Source: Actinomycetes bacterium (GTDB lineage Bacteria; Actinomycetota; CALGFH01). From it: DNA of 64,000 bases. The position numbers were made by a program, and so were the translations under genes. Positions within the stretch are counted from its first letter, which is position 1. Each line of letters opens with the position of its first letter. Positions 1-8,066 of the stretch are shown here, one piece after another. The notes below the pieces were generated by a model that worked only from the letters and a program-made list of their open reading frames with translations, ran no database searches and was not told where the DNA came from. The stretch is taken from assembly GCA_030146615.1 (NCBI GenBank), contig JASLBL010000239.1, positions 3,426-67,425 of the forward strand, given 5' to 3'.

Positions 1-16
1 CCTCGGTCTTCAGCAT
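1..16 (-). CDS. 5' end of an unidentified gene (partial)
   Basis: Only the first five codons (MLKTE) of a minus-strand gene are inside the window. The start is chosen because GGAGGA sits six bases upstream of the ATG, matching the ribosome sites of the neighbouring genes. The gene follows the amidohydrolase by about 55 bases and has a TetR-type palindrome just upstream, so it probably belongs to the same catabolic regulon. Five residues are too few to name a family. Confidence 0.5.
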
Positions 17-62
17 GCTCGCTCCTCCGGCCGACCCTGGACGCCCCCATCATGGCCTCGAT

Positions 63-77
63 CTGACCGGTCAGTCA
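63..77. promoter_or_regulatory. Putative TetR operator, copy 1
   Basis: Contains the perfect 12-base palindrome CTGACCGGTCAG extended by TCA, overlapping the stop codon of the amidohydrolase and lying about 50 bases upstream of the gene that starts at 16. On the minus strand it reads TTGACTGACCGGTCAG and shares the core TGACTGACCGG with sites at 7335-7352 and 11980-11997. Such repeats are typical of TetR-family regulators of acyl-CoA metabolism. Assignment to the TetR gene at 4382-5017 is inference. Confidence 0.6.
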
Positions 78-937
78 ACCTGCGGTGGGTCGAGGCCGCG
101 GTAGACCTTGCGGGCGTTGCCGGCCAGCACCCCCGGCAGGTCCTCCTGGTCGATGTCGAGCTTGGCGACCGCCCGCGCGTTGGCGGCGATGCCGGGCGTG
201 CCTGGCCAGTCGCTGCCGAAGATGAACTTGCGGGCCAGGCGGCGCAGACCGGGACGGGCATAGTAGTCGGGCAGCCGCTGCGGCGGCAGCCCCGACAGCT
301 CGATCCAGACGTTCTCGCGGGCCAGGGCCAGGAACGCGGCCGCCTCGTACCACCAGCCCCGCCCGCCGTGGGCCAGCACCACCTTCAGGCCGGGGACGTG
401 CTGCAGCACCTCGTCGATCGGAGCCGGGTCGCCGTAGCGGTTGACCGCACCCGGGAAGGTGCTGGTGCCGCAGTGGAAGACCACGGGAACGCCCAGCTCG
501 GCACAGCGCCGGTAAACCAGGTAGAGCGCGCCCTCGGTGGGCGAGAAGCCGCCGTGCACCGGGTGCAGCTTGACCGCCACCGCGCCCAGGGCCAGCTGGC
601 GCTCCAGCTCCTCGGCGATCGGGTGGTGGAGGTGGGGGTTGAGGTTGGCGATCAGGCGGAACCGCCGCGGGTTGTACTCCAGCAGCGGCAGCAGGTCCTC
701 GACCGGCTGGATGCCAGTCACCTTCGGGCTGTACTCGCTCATCAGCAGGGCCACGTCGACGCCCTCGGCCTCCAGGAAGGCGTCGAAGCGGTCGGGGCGG
801 ATCGCTCCCTCCTGGTCGTACAGCTCGCCCAGCGCGTCGGCGTCGGCAAACGGCGCCCAGGCGGACCGGGACAGCTTCAGCGTCGGCAGCCGGGCCACGT
901 GCAGGTGCACGTCGATCAGGGGCAGGCCGTCGATCAT
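71..937 (-). CDS. Amidohydrolase-2 family metal-dependent hydrolase/decarboxylase
   Basis: 288-residue TIM-barrel protein of the amidohydrolase-2 group, which includes hydrolases and non-oxidative aromatic decarboxylases such as gamma-resorcylate decarboxylase. Metal-site motifs appear in order: DVHLH near residue 10, KLHPVH mid-protein, VFHCG, LAHGG, and GSDWPG near the C-terminus giving the catalytic Asp. The ATG at 937 is chosen because the protein begins with the family's N-terminal strand (LIDVHLH) and because ATGA overlaps the stop of the upstream CoA ligase by four bases, indicating translational coupling. The substrate is unknown; context suggests a cyclic or aromatic acid intermediate. 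A longer frame reaches 1168 but its extra N-terminus is only a shadow of the ligase gene. Confidence 0.85.
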   Translation of the reverse strand: MIDGLPLIDVHLHVARLPTLKLSRSAWAPFADADALGELYDQEGAIRPDRFDAFLEAEGVDVALLMSEYSPKVTGIQPVEDLLPLLEYNPRRFRLIANLNPHLHHPIAEELERQLALGAVAVKLHPVHGGFSPTEGALYLVYRRCAELGVPVVFHCGTSTFPGAVNRYGDPAPIDEVLQHVPGLKVVLAHGGRGWWYEAAAFLALARENVWIELSGLPPQRLPDYYARPGLRRLARKFIFGSDWPGTPGIAANARAVAKLDIDQEDLPGVLAGNARKVYRGLDPPQVD

Positions 938-2511
938 CGGCCGGCCCCCGCGGGGGCCTCGCGCAGCTTGAAGCGCTGGATCTTCCCGGTGGTGGTCTTG
1001 GGGAGCTCGTCGACGTACTCGACGATGTGCGGGTACTCGTAGCGCTGCAGCCGCTGCTTGCACCACTCCTGCAGTTCGGGGGTGAGCTGCTCGCGGTCCG
1101 CGCGGCTGGTCACCACCACCGCCTTGATCCTGGTGAGCCCGTCGGCCAGGACCTGGACGACCGCGCACTCGTCGACCGCGTCATGCTCGCCCAGTGCCTG
1201 CTCCATCTCGACCGGCGAGACCCAGTTGCCACCCACCTTGAGCATGTCGTCGGCGCGGCCCTGGTGCCACCAGAAGCCGTCGGCGTCCTGCCGGTAGCGG
1301 TCGCCGGTGTAGATCCAGTCGCCCAGCACGGTCTGCTTGGTCTTCTCGTGCTGCCGCCAGTAGTAGGCGAGGGCGCTGTCGCCCCGGACGTAGAGGTTGC
1401 CGGTCTCGCCTGGCGGGGTACTGGCGAGCTGCTCGTCGAGCAGCTTCAGCTCGTAGCCGGGGACGGGCTTGCCGCTGGACCCGGGCCGCAGCTCGGTTGG
1501 GGTGTTGGAGCAGAAGATGTGGAGCATCTCGGTGGAGCCGATGCCGTCGAGGATGGCCAGACCGTAGGTGTCGTGCCAGCGCCGCCAGATGTCGGCCGGC
1601 AGCGACTCGGCGGCCGAGACGCACACCCGCACCGACGACAGGTCGCGCCGCTCGGCCCCCGGGCTGCGCAGCATGGCGTTGTACAGCGTCGGCACCGAGA
1701 AGAGCAGCGTCGGCCGGAGGCGCTCGACCGCCTCGAAGACCCGGTCGGGGATCGGGCGGCCGCGGAGCTGTACCGCCGTGGCGCCCACCCAGAAGGGGAA
1801 CGAGAGGCTGTTGCCGAACCCGTAGGCGTGGAACAGCTTGGTGGTGGACAGGCAGACGTCGTCCTCGCGGATACCGAGCACCTGGGTGGCGTACGTCTGG
1901 CAGGTGTAGGGAAGGTCGTGCTGGAGGTGGACGACCCCCTTGGGCCTGCCGGTGGACCCGGAGCTGTACAGCCAGAACGCCGGGTCGTCGCGGTGGGTGT
2001 TGGCCGGGGCGAGCTCGCCGGCGTGCTCGGCGAGCAGCTCAGCGAAGCTGCGGGCTCCCTCGGCGGCCCCGCCGACGACGATCAGCTCGATCCGCTCGGA
2101 GTGGGCGGCCAGCGCCTCACGGACCTTGTCAAGCAGCTCCAGGTCGACGATCACGGCCCGGGCGTCGCTGTCGGCCAGCAGGTAGCCGTAGTCGTCGGGC
2201 TTGAACAGGGGGTTGAGCGGAACCGGGACCATCCCGGCGCGGACAGCCCCCAGGAACGCGGCCGGGAACGCCGGACCGTCGTCGAGCACCAGCAGCACGC
2301 GCTGCTCGCGCTGCACCCCGAGCGCGCGGAGGGCCCGCCCGGCGGCGCAGGCGTCGTCGAACAGCCGCTGGTAGGTGGCCTCGCCGGCGGCGCCGCGGAG
2401 CGCGACCTTGGCGCCGCGGCCGCCCTCCAGGTTGCTGTCCAGGATTGTGCTGACGTTGTAGCGGTCCGGCAGGGCGGGGATCGTGGACTGGGACACCGTC
2501 GGGACCGTCAT
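934..2511 (-). CDS. Benzoate-CoA ligase family acyl-CoA synthetase
   Basis: 525-residue ANL-superfamily adenylate-forming enzyme expected to convert a carboxylic acid, ATP and CoA to the acyl-CoA. The P-loop SSGSTGRPKGVVH is near residue 185, the A5 motif DGIGSTEMLHIF near 325, and the hinge region YTGDRYRQDADGFWWHQGRADD near 410 with the usual VGGNWVSPVEME following; the C-terminal PKTTTGKIQRF carries the catalytic Lys. STEMLHIF and the FHAYGFGNS segment are characteristic of benzoate-CoA ligase relatives, so an aromatic or alicyclic acid is a reasonable guess. It is coupled by overlap to the amidohydrolase and follows an aldehyde dehydrogenase that could supply its acid substrate. Confidence 0.85.
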   Translation of the reverse strand: MTVPTVSQSTIPALPDRYNVSTILDSNLEGGRGAKVALRGAAGEATYQRLFDDACAAGRALRALGVQREQRVLLVLDDGPAFPAAFLGAVRAGMVPVPLNPLFKPDDYGYLLADSDARAVIVDLELLDKVREALAAHSERIELIVVGGAAEGARSFAELLAEHAGELAPANTHRDDPAFWLYSSGSTGRPKGVVHLQHDLPYTCQTYATQVLGIREDDVCLSTTKLFHAYGFGNSLSFPFWVGATAVQLRGRPIPDRVFEAVERLRPTLLFSVPTLYNAMLRSPGAERRDLSSVRVCVSAAESLPADIWRRWHDTYGLAILDGIGSTEMLHIFCSNTPTELRPGSSGKPVPGYELKLLDEQLASTPPGETGNLYVRGDSALAYYWRQHEKTKQTVLGDWIYTGDRYRQDADGFWWHQGRADDMLKVGGNWVSPVEMEQALGEHDAVDECAVVQVLADGLTRIKAVVVTSRADREQLTPELQEWCKQRLQRYEYPHIVEYVDELPKTTTGKIQRFKLREAPAGAGR

Positions 2512-2532
2512 CTTCTTCGCCTCACCCCGGGA

Positions 2533-3966
2533 TCAGTGCTTGACGACCAGCGACTTGGTCTCCTGGTAGTAGTCGAGCGCCTCGACGCCGTGCTCCTTGC
2601 CGAAGCCGCTCTGCTTGGTGCCGCCGAACGGCAGCTCGTCGTACACCTTGTTGGTGGCGTTGACCCAGGTGTAGCCGGCCTCCAGCCGCTCGGCGGCCAG
2701 CGACGCCCGGTGCAGGTCGCGGGTCCAGATCGCCGAGCCGAGCCCGTAGGGCGAGGCGTTGGCCCGCCCGATGGCCTCGTCGAGGTCGGCCACCCGCCAG
2801 ATCGGCAGGGCCGGGCCGAAGGTCTCCTCAAGCGCCACCCGCGAGTCGGCCGGTGGCTCCAGCAGCAGGGTGGGCTCGTAGAACCAGCCGCGGTCGTACG
2901 CCTCCCCCCGCGGTCGGGCGGCGCCGTGCAGCACCTTGGCGCCGCGGTCGACCGCGTCGGCGACCTGCTCCTCGATCCGCGCCCGCTGCCGTTCGGTGTG
3001 CAGCGGCCCCATCAGCACCCCGTCCGCGGTCCCTGGGCCGATGCGGAGCTTGGCCGCCTTGCCGACCAGCTTGTCGACCACCTCGTCGGCGACCCGCTCG
3101 AAGACGAACAGTCGCTTGGTGGCAAGGCACGCCTGGCCGCAGTTGAAGAAGCGCCCGACGCTGGCGGCGCTGACGGCGCGGTCGAGGTCGGCGTCGTCGC
3201 AGATGATCATCGGGTCGGAGCCGCCCAGTTCCAGCGTGACCCGCTTGAGGTGCTCGGCGGCGGCCGCCATCGTCTGCTTGCCGACCGCGGTGGAGCCGGT
3301 GAAGGCGACCTTGCGGACCAGTGGGTGGCGGACCAGGGCGGCGCCGGCGACCGGGCCGGTGCCGGGCACGACGTTGAACACCCCGGCGGGGATGCCGCCC
3401 TGGTGGAGCAGCTCCGCCAGGCGCAGCGTGGTCAGCGGCGTGGTCTCGGCGGGCTTGGCGACCACCGTGTTGCCGGTCACAATCGCCGGGCCGAGCTTGT
3501 TGGCCAGCAGGGTGGTGGGGAAGTTCCAGGGCACGATCGCCCCGACCACCCCCAGGGGGCGGCGCAGCACCACCCCATAGGTGCCCTCGTCCAGGTTGGG
3601 GACGTAGCCGCCGCGCAGGTTCTTGGCCAGGCCCGCGTAGTGGTCCAGCGTCTCCAGGCAGCGGTCGACCTCCAGTCGCGCCTCGCGCACCGGCTTGCCC
3701 TGCTCCTGGGTGAGCTGCCTGGCGAGCTCCTCGAGATGGCTCCGCACGTGCGCGGTGGCCTCGTGCAACAGCGCGCCGCGCCGGGCGGCCGCGGTCTGCC
3801 ACCATTCCGGGAAGGCCAGCTGCGCGGCGCGCACCGCGGCGTCGACGTCGGCGGCCGTGCCGGCCGCGACCGTCTCGACCAGCTCGCCGGTCGCCGGGTC
3901 ACGGACCTCGAGCCGGTCGGATCCGGAGCTCTCGCGGAAGCGGCCGTCCACGAACATCTGCCTCAT
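2533..3966 (-). CDS. NAD(P)-dependent aldehyde dehydrogenase (second copy)
   Basis: 477-residue aldehyde dehydrogenase oxidising an aldehyde to its acid. The substrate/cofactor region contains PWNFPTTLLANKLGPAI, the catalytic Glu lies in TLELGGSDP near residue 250 and the nucleophilic Cys in NCGQACLATKR near 285; the C-terminal ELPFGGTKQSGFG is intact. The start at 3966 has GGAGGAGCAC before it and forms an ATGA overlap with the thioesterase stop. It closely resembles the enzyme at 5829-7268, so the cluster has two paralogues, possibly for successive aldehydes or for two substrates. The substrate cannot be read from sequence. Confidence 0.88.
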   Translation of the reverse strand: MRQMFVDGRFRESSGSDRLEVRDPATGELVETVAAGTAADVDAAVRAAQLAFPEWWQTAAARRGALLHEATAHVRSHLEELARQLTQEQGKPVREARLEVDRCLETLDHYAGLAKNLRGGYVPNLDEGTYGVVLRRPLGVVGAIVPWNFPTTLLANKLGPAIVTGNTVVAKPAETTPLTTLRLAELLHQGGIPAGVFNVVPGTGPVAGAALVRHPLVRKVAFTGSTAVGKQTMAAAAEHLKRVTLELGGSDPMIICDDADLDRAVSAASVGRFFNCGQACLATKRLFVFERVADEVVDKLVGKAAKLRIGPGTADGVLMGPLHTERQRARIEEQVADAVDRGAKVLHGAARPRGEAYDRGWFYEPTLLLEPPADSRVALEETFGPALPIWRVADLDEAIGRANASPYGLGSAIWTRDLHRASLAAERLEAGYTWVNATNKVYDELPFGGTKQSGFGKEHGVEALDYYQETKSLVVKH

Positions 3967-4385
3967 GTGCTCCTCCGTCCCTCCGGATGGCCGGCGACGT
4001 GCCACAACCGGACCTGGCCGCTGGCGACCAGCGCGTCGTCGCCGGCGCGGCGTACCTCCGCCGACCAGAGCTGCTCGCGCTCGCCGACGTGCTCGGGCCG
4101 GGAGCGGGTCTGCAGCCGGCCGGAGGTGTGGGCCAGCAGGGTTTCGGTGGCGTTGGCCACGCCGACCACCTGCAGGCCCCGGTCGCTCACCGCCAGCGAG
4201 GCGCCGACGCTGGCCGTGGTCTCCACCAGCGAGGCGTAGACGCCATGATGGACGTCGCCGGCCGGGCCGAGGTGCCGGTCGTCGGGTTCGAGCTCGGCGA
4301 CCACCTCCTCGGCGGTCGCCGACAGCAGCTGGACGCCGAGCCGGGCGGCGAAGCCGGGCAGCTGGAGCCGGTCAGGTTCCTTCAT
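3963..4385 (-). CDS. PaaI-type hotdog thioesterase
   Basis: 140-residue single hotdog-fold protein of the PaaI/YbgC type, which hydrolyses acyl-CoA esters and often protects against dead-end CoA thioesters during aromatic acid breakdown. The segment GPAGDVHHGVYASLVETTAS matches the family's HGG-like turn and following helix carrying the catalytic acidic residue. The ATG overlaps the TetR stop (ATGA) and the stop overlaps the next start, so it sits in a tightly coupled run TetR-thioesterase-dehydrogenase. Size is normal for the family. Confidence 0.82.
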   Translation of the reverse strand: MKEPDRLQLPGFAARLGVQLLSATAEEVVAELEPDDRHLGPAGDVHHGVYASLVETTASVGASLAVSDRGLQVVGVANATETLLAHTSGRLQTRSRPEHVGEREQLWSAEVRRAGDDALVASGQVRLWHVAGHPEGRRST

Positions 4386-5017
4386 GGCGCCCGGCTCCGG
4401 TCGATCCCCAGGAGCCGCACCAGGCTGGCGTGGCAGAGCGCCTTGAAGCGTGGGTGGGACTCCCGCCAGTCGTCCCGTGGGAGCCAGGCCAGGAAGGTGC
4501 CGTCGATGAGAGCCCGCATGGCGGCAGCGGCCTCCGCGGGATCCTCCACCGCCAGGCCGCCTCGCGCCACGCCGTCGCGGATCACCTCCTCGTACAGGCC
4601 GTTGATGATCTCCGTGGCGAGGCTGGAGAGCTGGCCGAACGACGGCACCCTGGCGGCGTGCTCGATGAGGTCGATGTAGAGCAGGTAGAAGTGGCGGTTG
4701 CGCTCGGCGTCGATGAAGATGGCATCGATCAGCGCGGCGATCACCTGGTGCGGGTCGTCGGTGCCGGCGATCCGTTCGCGGATGCGGACGCCGGTCCGCT
4801 CCAGGGCGTAGCGCATGGTTGTGAGGAACAGGTTCTCCTTGGTCTTGAAGTAGTAGAGGACCATGCCCTTGCTGACGCCCGCCTCGTTGGCAACGTCCTG
4901 CAGGGACAGTCGATGGCTGCCCTGGCGGGAGATCACCCGGTAGGCACTGCGGAGCAGCGCCTGGGCACGGGGTGACAGCTCCGTGGGGTCCTCGACCGCG
5001 ACCTGCGTGCGTGCCAT
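4382..5017 (-). CDS. TetR family transcriptional regulator
   Basis: 211-residue one-component regulator. The N-terminal helix-turn-helix spans about residues 15-62, with LSLQDVANEAGVSKGMVLYY as the recognition region, followed by an all-helical ligand-binding domain. GAGGAGGACGGC precedes the ATG. It lies inside the catabolic operon between the enoyl-CoA hydratase and the thioesterase, so it is probably autoregulated. Members of this family controlling acyl-CoA or aromatic catabolism usually bind a CoA thioester and release the promoter. The three TGACTGACCGG palindromes in the window are its likely targets (inference). Confidence 0.88.
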   Translation of the reverse strand: MARTQVAVEDPTELSPRAQALLRSAYRVISRQGSHRLSLQDVANEAGVSKGMVLYYFKTKENLFLTTMRYALERTGVRIRERIAGTDDPHQVIAALIDAIFIDAERNRHFYLLYIDLIEHAARVPSFGQLSSLATEIINGLYEEVIRDGVARGGLAVEDPAEAAAAMRALIDGTFLAWLPRDDWRESHPRFKALCHASLVRLLGIDRSRAP

Positions 5018-5027
5018 GCCGTCCTCC

Positions 5028-5798
5028 TCAGCGGCCGGCGTACTTGGGCGGCCGCTTCTCGGTGAACGCCATCATGCCCTCGCGGGCGTCCTCGGTGGCG
5101 AACAGGGACGCCAGCTCCTCCAGCTCCCGGTCAAGGGCGTCGTCCAGGGGTCGCTCCAGCCCGTCGTTGACCACCCGGGTGATGGCGGCCACGGCCAGCG
5201 GGGCCCCGGCGGCCAGGCCGGCCGCCAGGTCGGCCACGACCGTGTCGAACTCGCTCGCCGGGACCAGCCGGTCGACCATGCCCAGGCGCTCGGCCTCGGC
5301 CGGGGCGACGGTCCGGCCGGTGGTCATCAGCTCGAGGGCCCGGCCGCGGCCGATCAGCCGGGGCAGCCGCTGGGTGCCGCCGGTGCCGGGCAGCAGCCCG
5401 AGCGTGACCTCGGGCAGCCCGATCCGGTAGCGGCCCTCGGCGGCGATGCGGACGTCGCAGGCCAGGGCGATCTCGTAGCCACCGCCGAGGGCGTGGCCGG
5501 CGATGGCCGCGATGAACAGCGGCGCCTCGTCGGCGAAGCGGTCGAACACCTGGTGGGCGCGGCGGACCATCGCCAGGTTCTCGTCGGCCGACCGCTCCAG
5601 GAACCCCTTGACGTCCGCGCCGGCGGAGAAGAACTTCTCGCTCGCCGACCTGACCACCCCGACCACCACGCCGGCGGCGGCGACCCGGCCGATCGCCTCG
5701 TCCAGCTCCTCCAGGAAGGCCGGGTCGTAGCTGTTGGCGGGCGGGCGGTCCAGCGTGATCCAGCCGACCCCGTCCTCGACGTTGGCAGTCACCGACAT
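5028..5798 (-). CDS. Enoyl-CoA hydratase/isomerase family protein
   Basis: 256-residue crotonase-fold enzyme. The oxyanion-hole segments are FSAGADVKGF near residue 68 and GHALGGGYE near 112; the two glutamates typical of true hydratases are present in GGGYE and in LPEVTLGLLPGTGGTQRL, so hydration of a 2-enoyl-CoA (or hydratase/aldolase cleavage) is expected. The start at 5798 is preferred over an in-frame upstream ATG because GGGAGGAGCAGCG directly precedes it. It lies between the first aldehyde dehydrogenase and TetR. Together with CoA ligase and dehydrogenases the set resembles side-chain shortening of phenylpropanoid-type acids, but this is inference. Confidence 0.87.
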   Translation of the reverse strand: MSVTANVEDGVGWITLDRPPANSYDPAFLEELDEAIGRVAAAGVVVGVVRSASEKFFSAGADVKGFLERSADENLAMVRRAHQVFDRFADEAPLFIAAIAGHALGGGYEIALACDVRIAAEGRYRIGLPEVTLGLLPGTGGTQRLPRLIGRGRALELMTTGRTVAPAEAERLGMVDRLVPASEFDTVVADLAAGLAAGAPLAVAAITRVVNDGLERPLDDALDRELEELASLFATEDAREGMMAFTEKRPPKYAGR

Positions 5799-5828
5799 CG
5801 CTGCTCCTCCCATCCGCTGGCCCATTCC

Positions 5829-7268
5829 CTAGGCAAGGCCGCCGACCACGACCGATTTCGGCTCGGTGTACTCGGCCAGCGCCTCCAGCCCGTGCTCGCG
5901 GCCGAAGCCGCTCTGCTTGGTGCCGCCGAACGGCAGCTCGTCGTAGCCATAGTGGAGCTGGTTCACCCAGGTCACTCCCGCCTCCAGCTCCCGGGTGGCC
6001 CGGTCGATCGCGACCGCCGAGCGGGTCCAGATCGACGAGCCCAGCCCGTACTGGCTGGCGTTGGCCCGCTCGATCGCCTCGTCAAGCTCATCGACCTTCC
6101 ACACGGGAAGGACCGGGCCGAAGACCTCCTCGGTGGCCAGCCGCGAGTCTTCGGGTGCGTCCACCACTACCGCCGGCTGGAAGAAGTGTCCAGGCCCGTC
6201 GAGCGCCTCCCCGCCGACCAGCACCTTGGCGCCCCGGTCGACCGCGTCCTTGAGCTGGGCGACCAGCAGGTCACGTTGCGCGGCGGTGTGCAGCGGACCG
6301 ATCCGGAGCTTCGGCTTCTCGGCGCGGGTGTCGCCGGGCCCGGGCTCGTAGCGGCCGACGCGCGCGACCAGCTGGTCGACGAACGTGTCGTAGACCTCGG
6401 CCTGGATGAAGGCCCGCTTGGGAGCCAGGCACGCCTGGCCGCAGTTCCAGTAGCGGCCGATCTGGATGCTCTTGACCGCGGCGTCCAGCTCGGCGTCGCC
6501 GAGCACGATCGTCGGGTCCGAGCCGCCCAGCTCCAGGCTGACGTGCTTGAGCGCCGGCCCGGCCAGCTCCATGATGCGCCGGCCCGTGCTCGTCTGGCCG
6601 GTGAAGGCGACGCGGCGCACACCCGGATGCGCGACCAGGGCCTCGCCGGTCTCTGGCCCGCCGGTGACCACGTTGAGCACGCCGGGCGGGAGGCCGGCCT
6701 CGGCGGCCAGCTGCGCGACCCGCAGGGTGGTCAGCGGGGTCGTCTCGGCCGGCTTGGCGACCACCGTGTTGCCGGCGGCCAGCGCCGGCCCGACCTTGTT
6801 GGCGAGCAGGGTGAGGGGGAAGTTCCACGGCGTGATCGCCCCGACCACCCCGAGGGGGCGCCGCACGACCAGGCCGTAGGCGGGGCCGAACTGGCTGGGC
6901 AGCTCCTGGTAGCTGCCGCGGACCTTGGTGGCGGCCTCGGCGTAGTAGCGCAGGCCGGCCAGGAAGTGCCGCAGCTCGCCCTGCGCCTCCAGAGTGGGCT
7001 TGCCCTGCTCGCGGGTGAGCAGGGCGACCAGCTCGTCCGCGTGGGCCTCGGCGAGGTCCGCGAGCCGGCGCAGGTGCCCCGCCCGCTCGCCGGTGTCGGT
7101 GCGCCGCCAGGTCGTGAGCGCCTCTGTGGCGGCCCCGACCGCGGCATCAACCTCCTCCCTCGTCGCGGCGGGGACCTCGTCGAGGGTCTCGCCGCTGGCC
7201 GGGTTGCGCACGGGCAGGCGTTGTCCCGCGCCGGCCGTCGCCGTTCCGCCTATCCACATGTCGGCCAC
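5829..7268 (-). CDS. NAD(P)-dependent aldehyde dehydrogenase (first copy)
   Basis: 479-residue aldehyde dehydrogenase heading the catabolic operon. It has PWNFPLTLLANKVGPAL, catalytic Glu in SLELGGSDPTIV, catalytic Cys in NCGQACLAPKRAF and the conserved ELPFGGTKQSGFGREHG near the C-terminus. The start is GTG at 7268, preceded by GAGGAGCATC. A TetR-type palindrome lies about 65 bases upstream, making this the likely first gene of the transcript running to the left. It is a close paralogue of the enzyme at 2533-3966. Confidence 0.88.
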   Translation of the reverse strand: MADMWIGGTATAGAGQRLPVRNPASGETLDEVPAATREEVDAAVGAATEALTTWRRTDTGERAGHLRRLADLAEAHADELVALLTREQGKPTLEAQGELRHFLAGLRYYAEAATKVRGSYQELPSQFGPAYGLVVRRPLGVVGAITPWNFPLTLLANKVGPALAAGNTVVAKPAETTPLTTLRVAQLAAEAGLPPGVLNVVTGGPETGEALVAHPGVRRVAFTGQTSTGRRIMELAGPALKHVSLELGGSDPTIVLGDAELDAAVKSIQIGRYWNCGQACLAPKRAFIQAEVYDTFVDQLVARVGRYEPGPGDTRAEKPKLRIGPLHTAAQRDLLVAQLKDAVDRGAKVLVGGEALDGPGHFFQPAVVVDAPEDSRLATEEVFGPVLPVWKVDELDEAIERANASQYGLGSSIWTRSAVAIDRATRELEAGVTWVNQLHYGYDELPFGGTKQSGFGREHGLEALAEYTEPKSVVVGGLA

Positions 7269-7334
7269 GATGCTCCTCGCTTTCGCTGTCGCGATGCTGA
7301 CCAGGAGGCCCGACCAGACCTGTATGGTGCCATC

Positions 7335-7352
7335 TGACTGACCGGATGGTCG
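7335..7352. promoter_or_regulatory. Putative TetR operator, copy 2
   Basis: Reads TGACTGACCGGATGGTCG, an imperfect palindrome in the only sizeable gap between the transporter ATPase gene and the aldehyde dehydrogenase. It is nearly identical to the reverse complement of the site at 11980-11997 (17 of 18 positions over the shared stretch). It is placed to control the downstream dehydrogenase-hydratase-TetR transcript. Confidence 0.6.
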
Positions 7353-7361
7353 AGGCCGCGT

Positions 7362-8066
7362 TCAGACGCCGAGGAGCTGCCGGGCGCGGGTGGGGTCGCT
7401 GCGGAACTCTGGAGTCGGTGCCCGGTGCACGATCTGCCCCTTGCGCATCACCGCGATCTCGTCGGCGAGGGTCACCGCCGCCCGCAGGTCCTGCTCGACC
7501 AGCAGGACCGTGAGGCCCTCGCGCCGCAGCCCGGCGATCAGCTCGATGACCTGGGTCAGCACCACGGGTGCGAGGCCGTCGGATGGCTCGTCCAGCAACA
7601 GCAGCCGCGGGTTGAGCAGCAGCGCCCTGGCGATGGCCAGCATCTGCTGCTCGCCACCGGAGAGCTGGTCGCCCCGGTGGCGCCGGCGCTCGGCGAGCTG
7701 GGGCAGCACCTCGTAGACGCGCTGGGCGGTCCAGGACCCGGTGGCGCCGCGGCGGGTCGCAACCTGGAGGTTCTGCTCGACGGTCAGGTCGGCGAACACG
7801 CGCCGGCCCTGGGGGACGATGGCCACGCCCGCCCGGGCGACCACGTTGGCGGGCGCGCCGGCCAGCTCGCGGCCCTGCAGCCGCACGCTGCCCGAGATCG
7901 GCTTGAGCAGGCCCATCACGGCGGCCAGGAAGGTGGTCTTGCCGACCCCGTTGCGGCCGAGCAGGGCCACGGCCTGGCCCTCCCGCACGGTGAGGTCGAC
8001 GTCGTGCAGCACGACGCTGCCGTGGTAGCCGGCACGCAGCGCGCGCACCTCCAGCAGCGCGGTCAC
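7362..8066 (-). CDS. livF: Branched-chain amino acid-type ABC transporter ATPase (LivF-like)
   Basis: 234-residue ATPase on the inner face of the membrane. Walker A is LLGRNGVGKTTFLA near residue 37, the signature QLSGGEQQMLAIARAL near 135 and Walker B LLLLDEPSDGLAP follows; the H-loop is replaced by VLLVEQD, where the family normally has the same VEQ sequence. The GTG start at 8066 overlaps the LivG-like stop by four bases. It is the last gene of a five-gene uptake operon. The name follows the transporter family; linkage to acid catabolism suggests the cargo is an aromatic or short-chain acid rather than leucine. Confidence 0.88.
   Translation of the reverse strand: MTALLEVRALRAGYHGSVVLHDVDLTVREGQAVALLGRNGVGKTTFLAAVMGLLKPISGSVRLQGRELAGAPANVVARAGVAIVPQGRRVFADLTVEQNLQVATRRGATGSWTAQRVYEVLPQLAERRRHRGDQLSGGEQQMLAIARALLLNPRLLLLDEPSDGLAPVVLTQVIELIAGLRREGLTVLLVEQDLRAAVTLADEIAVMRKGQIVHRAPTPEFRSDPTRARQLLGV

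Noticed and set aside
1027..4239. 1070-codon open frame on the plus strand
   Set aside because: It is the antisense shadow of the CoA ligase, aldehyde dehydrogenase and thioesterase genes; its product is Gly/Arg/Pro/Gln-rich with no motif, as expected in high-GC DNA.
4983..7337. 784-codon open frame on the plus strand
   Set aside because: Antisense to the enoyl-CoA hydratase and aldehyde dehydrogenase genes, which carry full catalytic motifs; the plus product has low-complexity composition.
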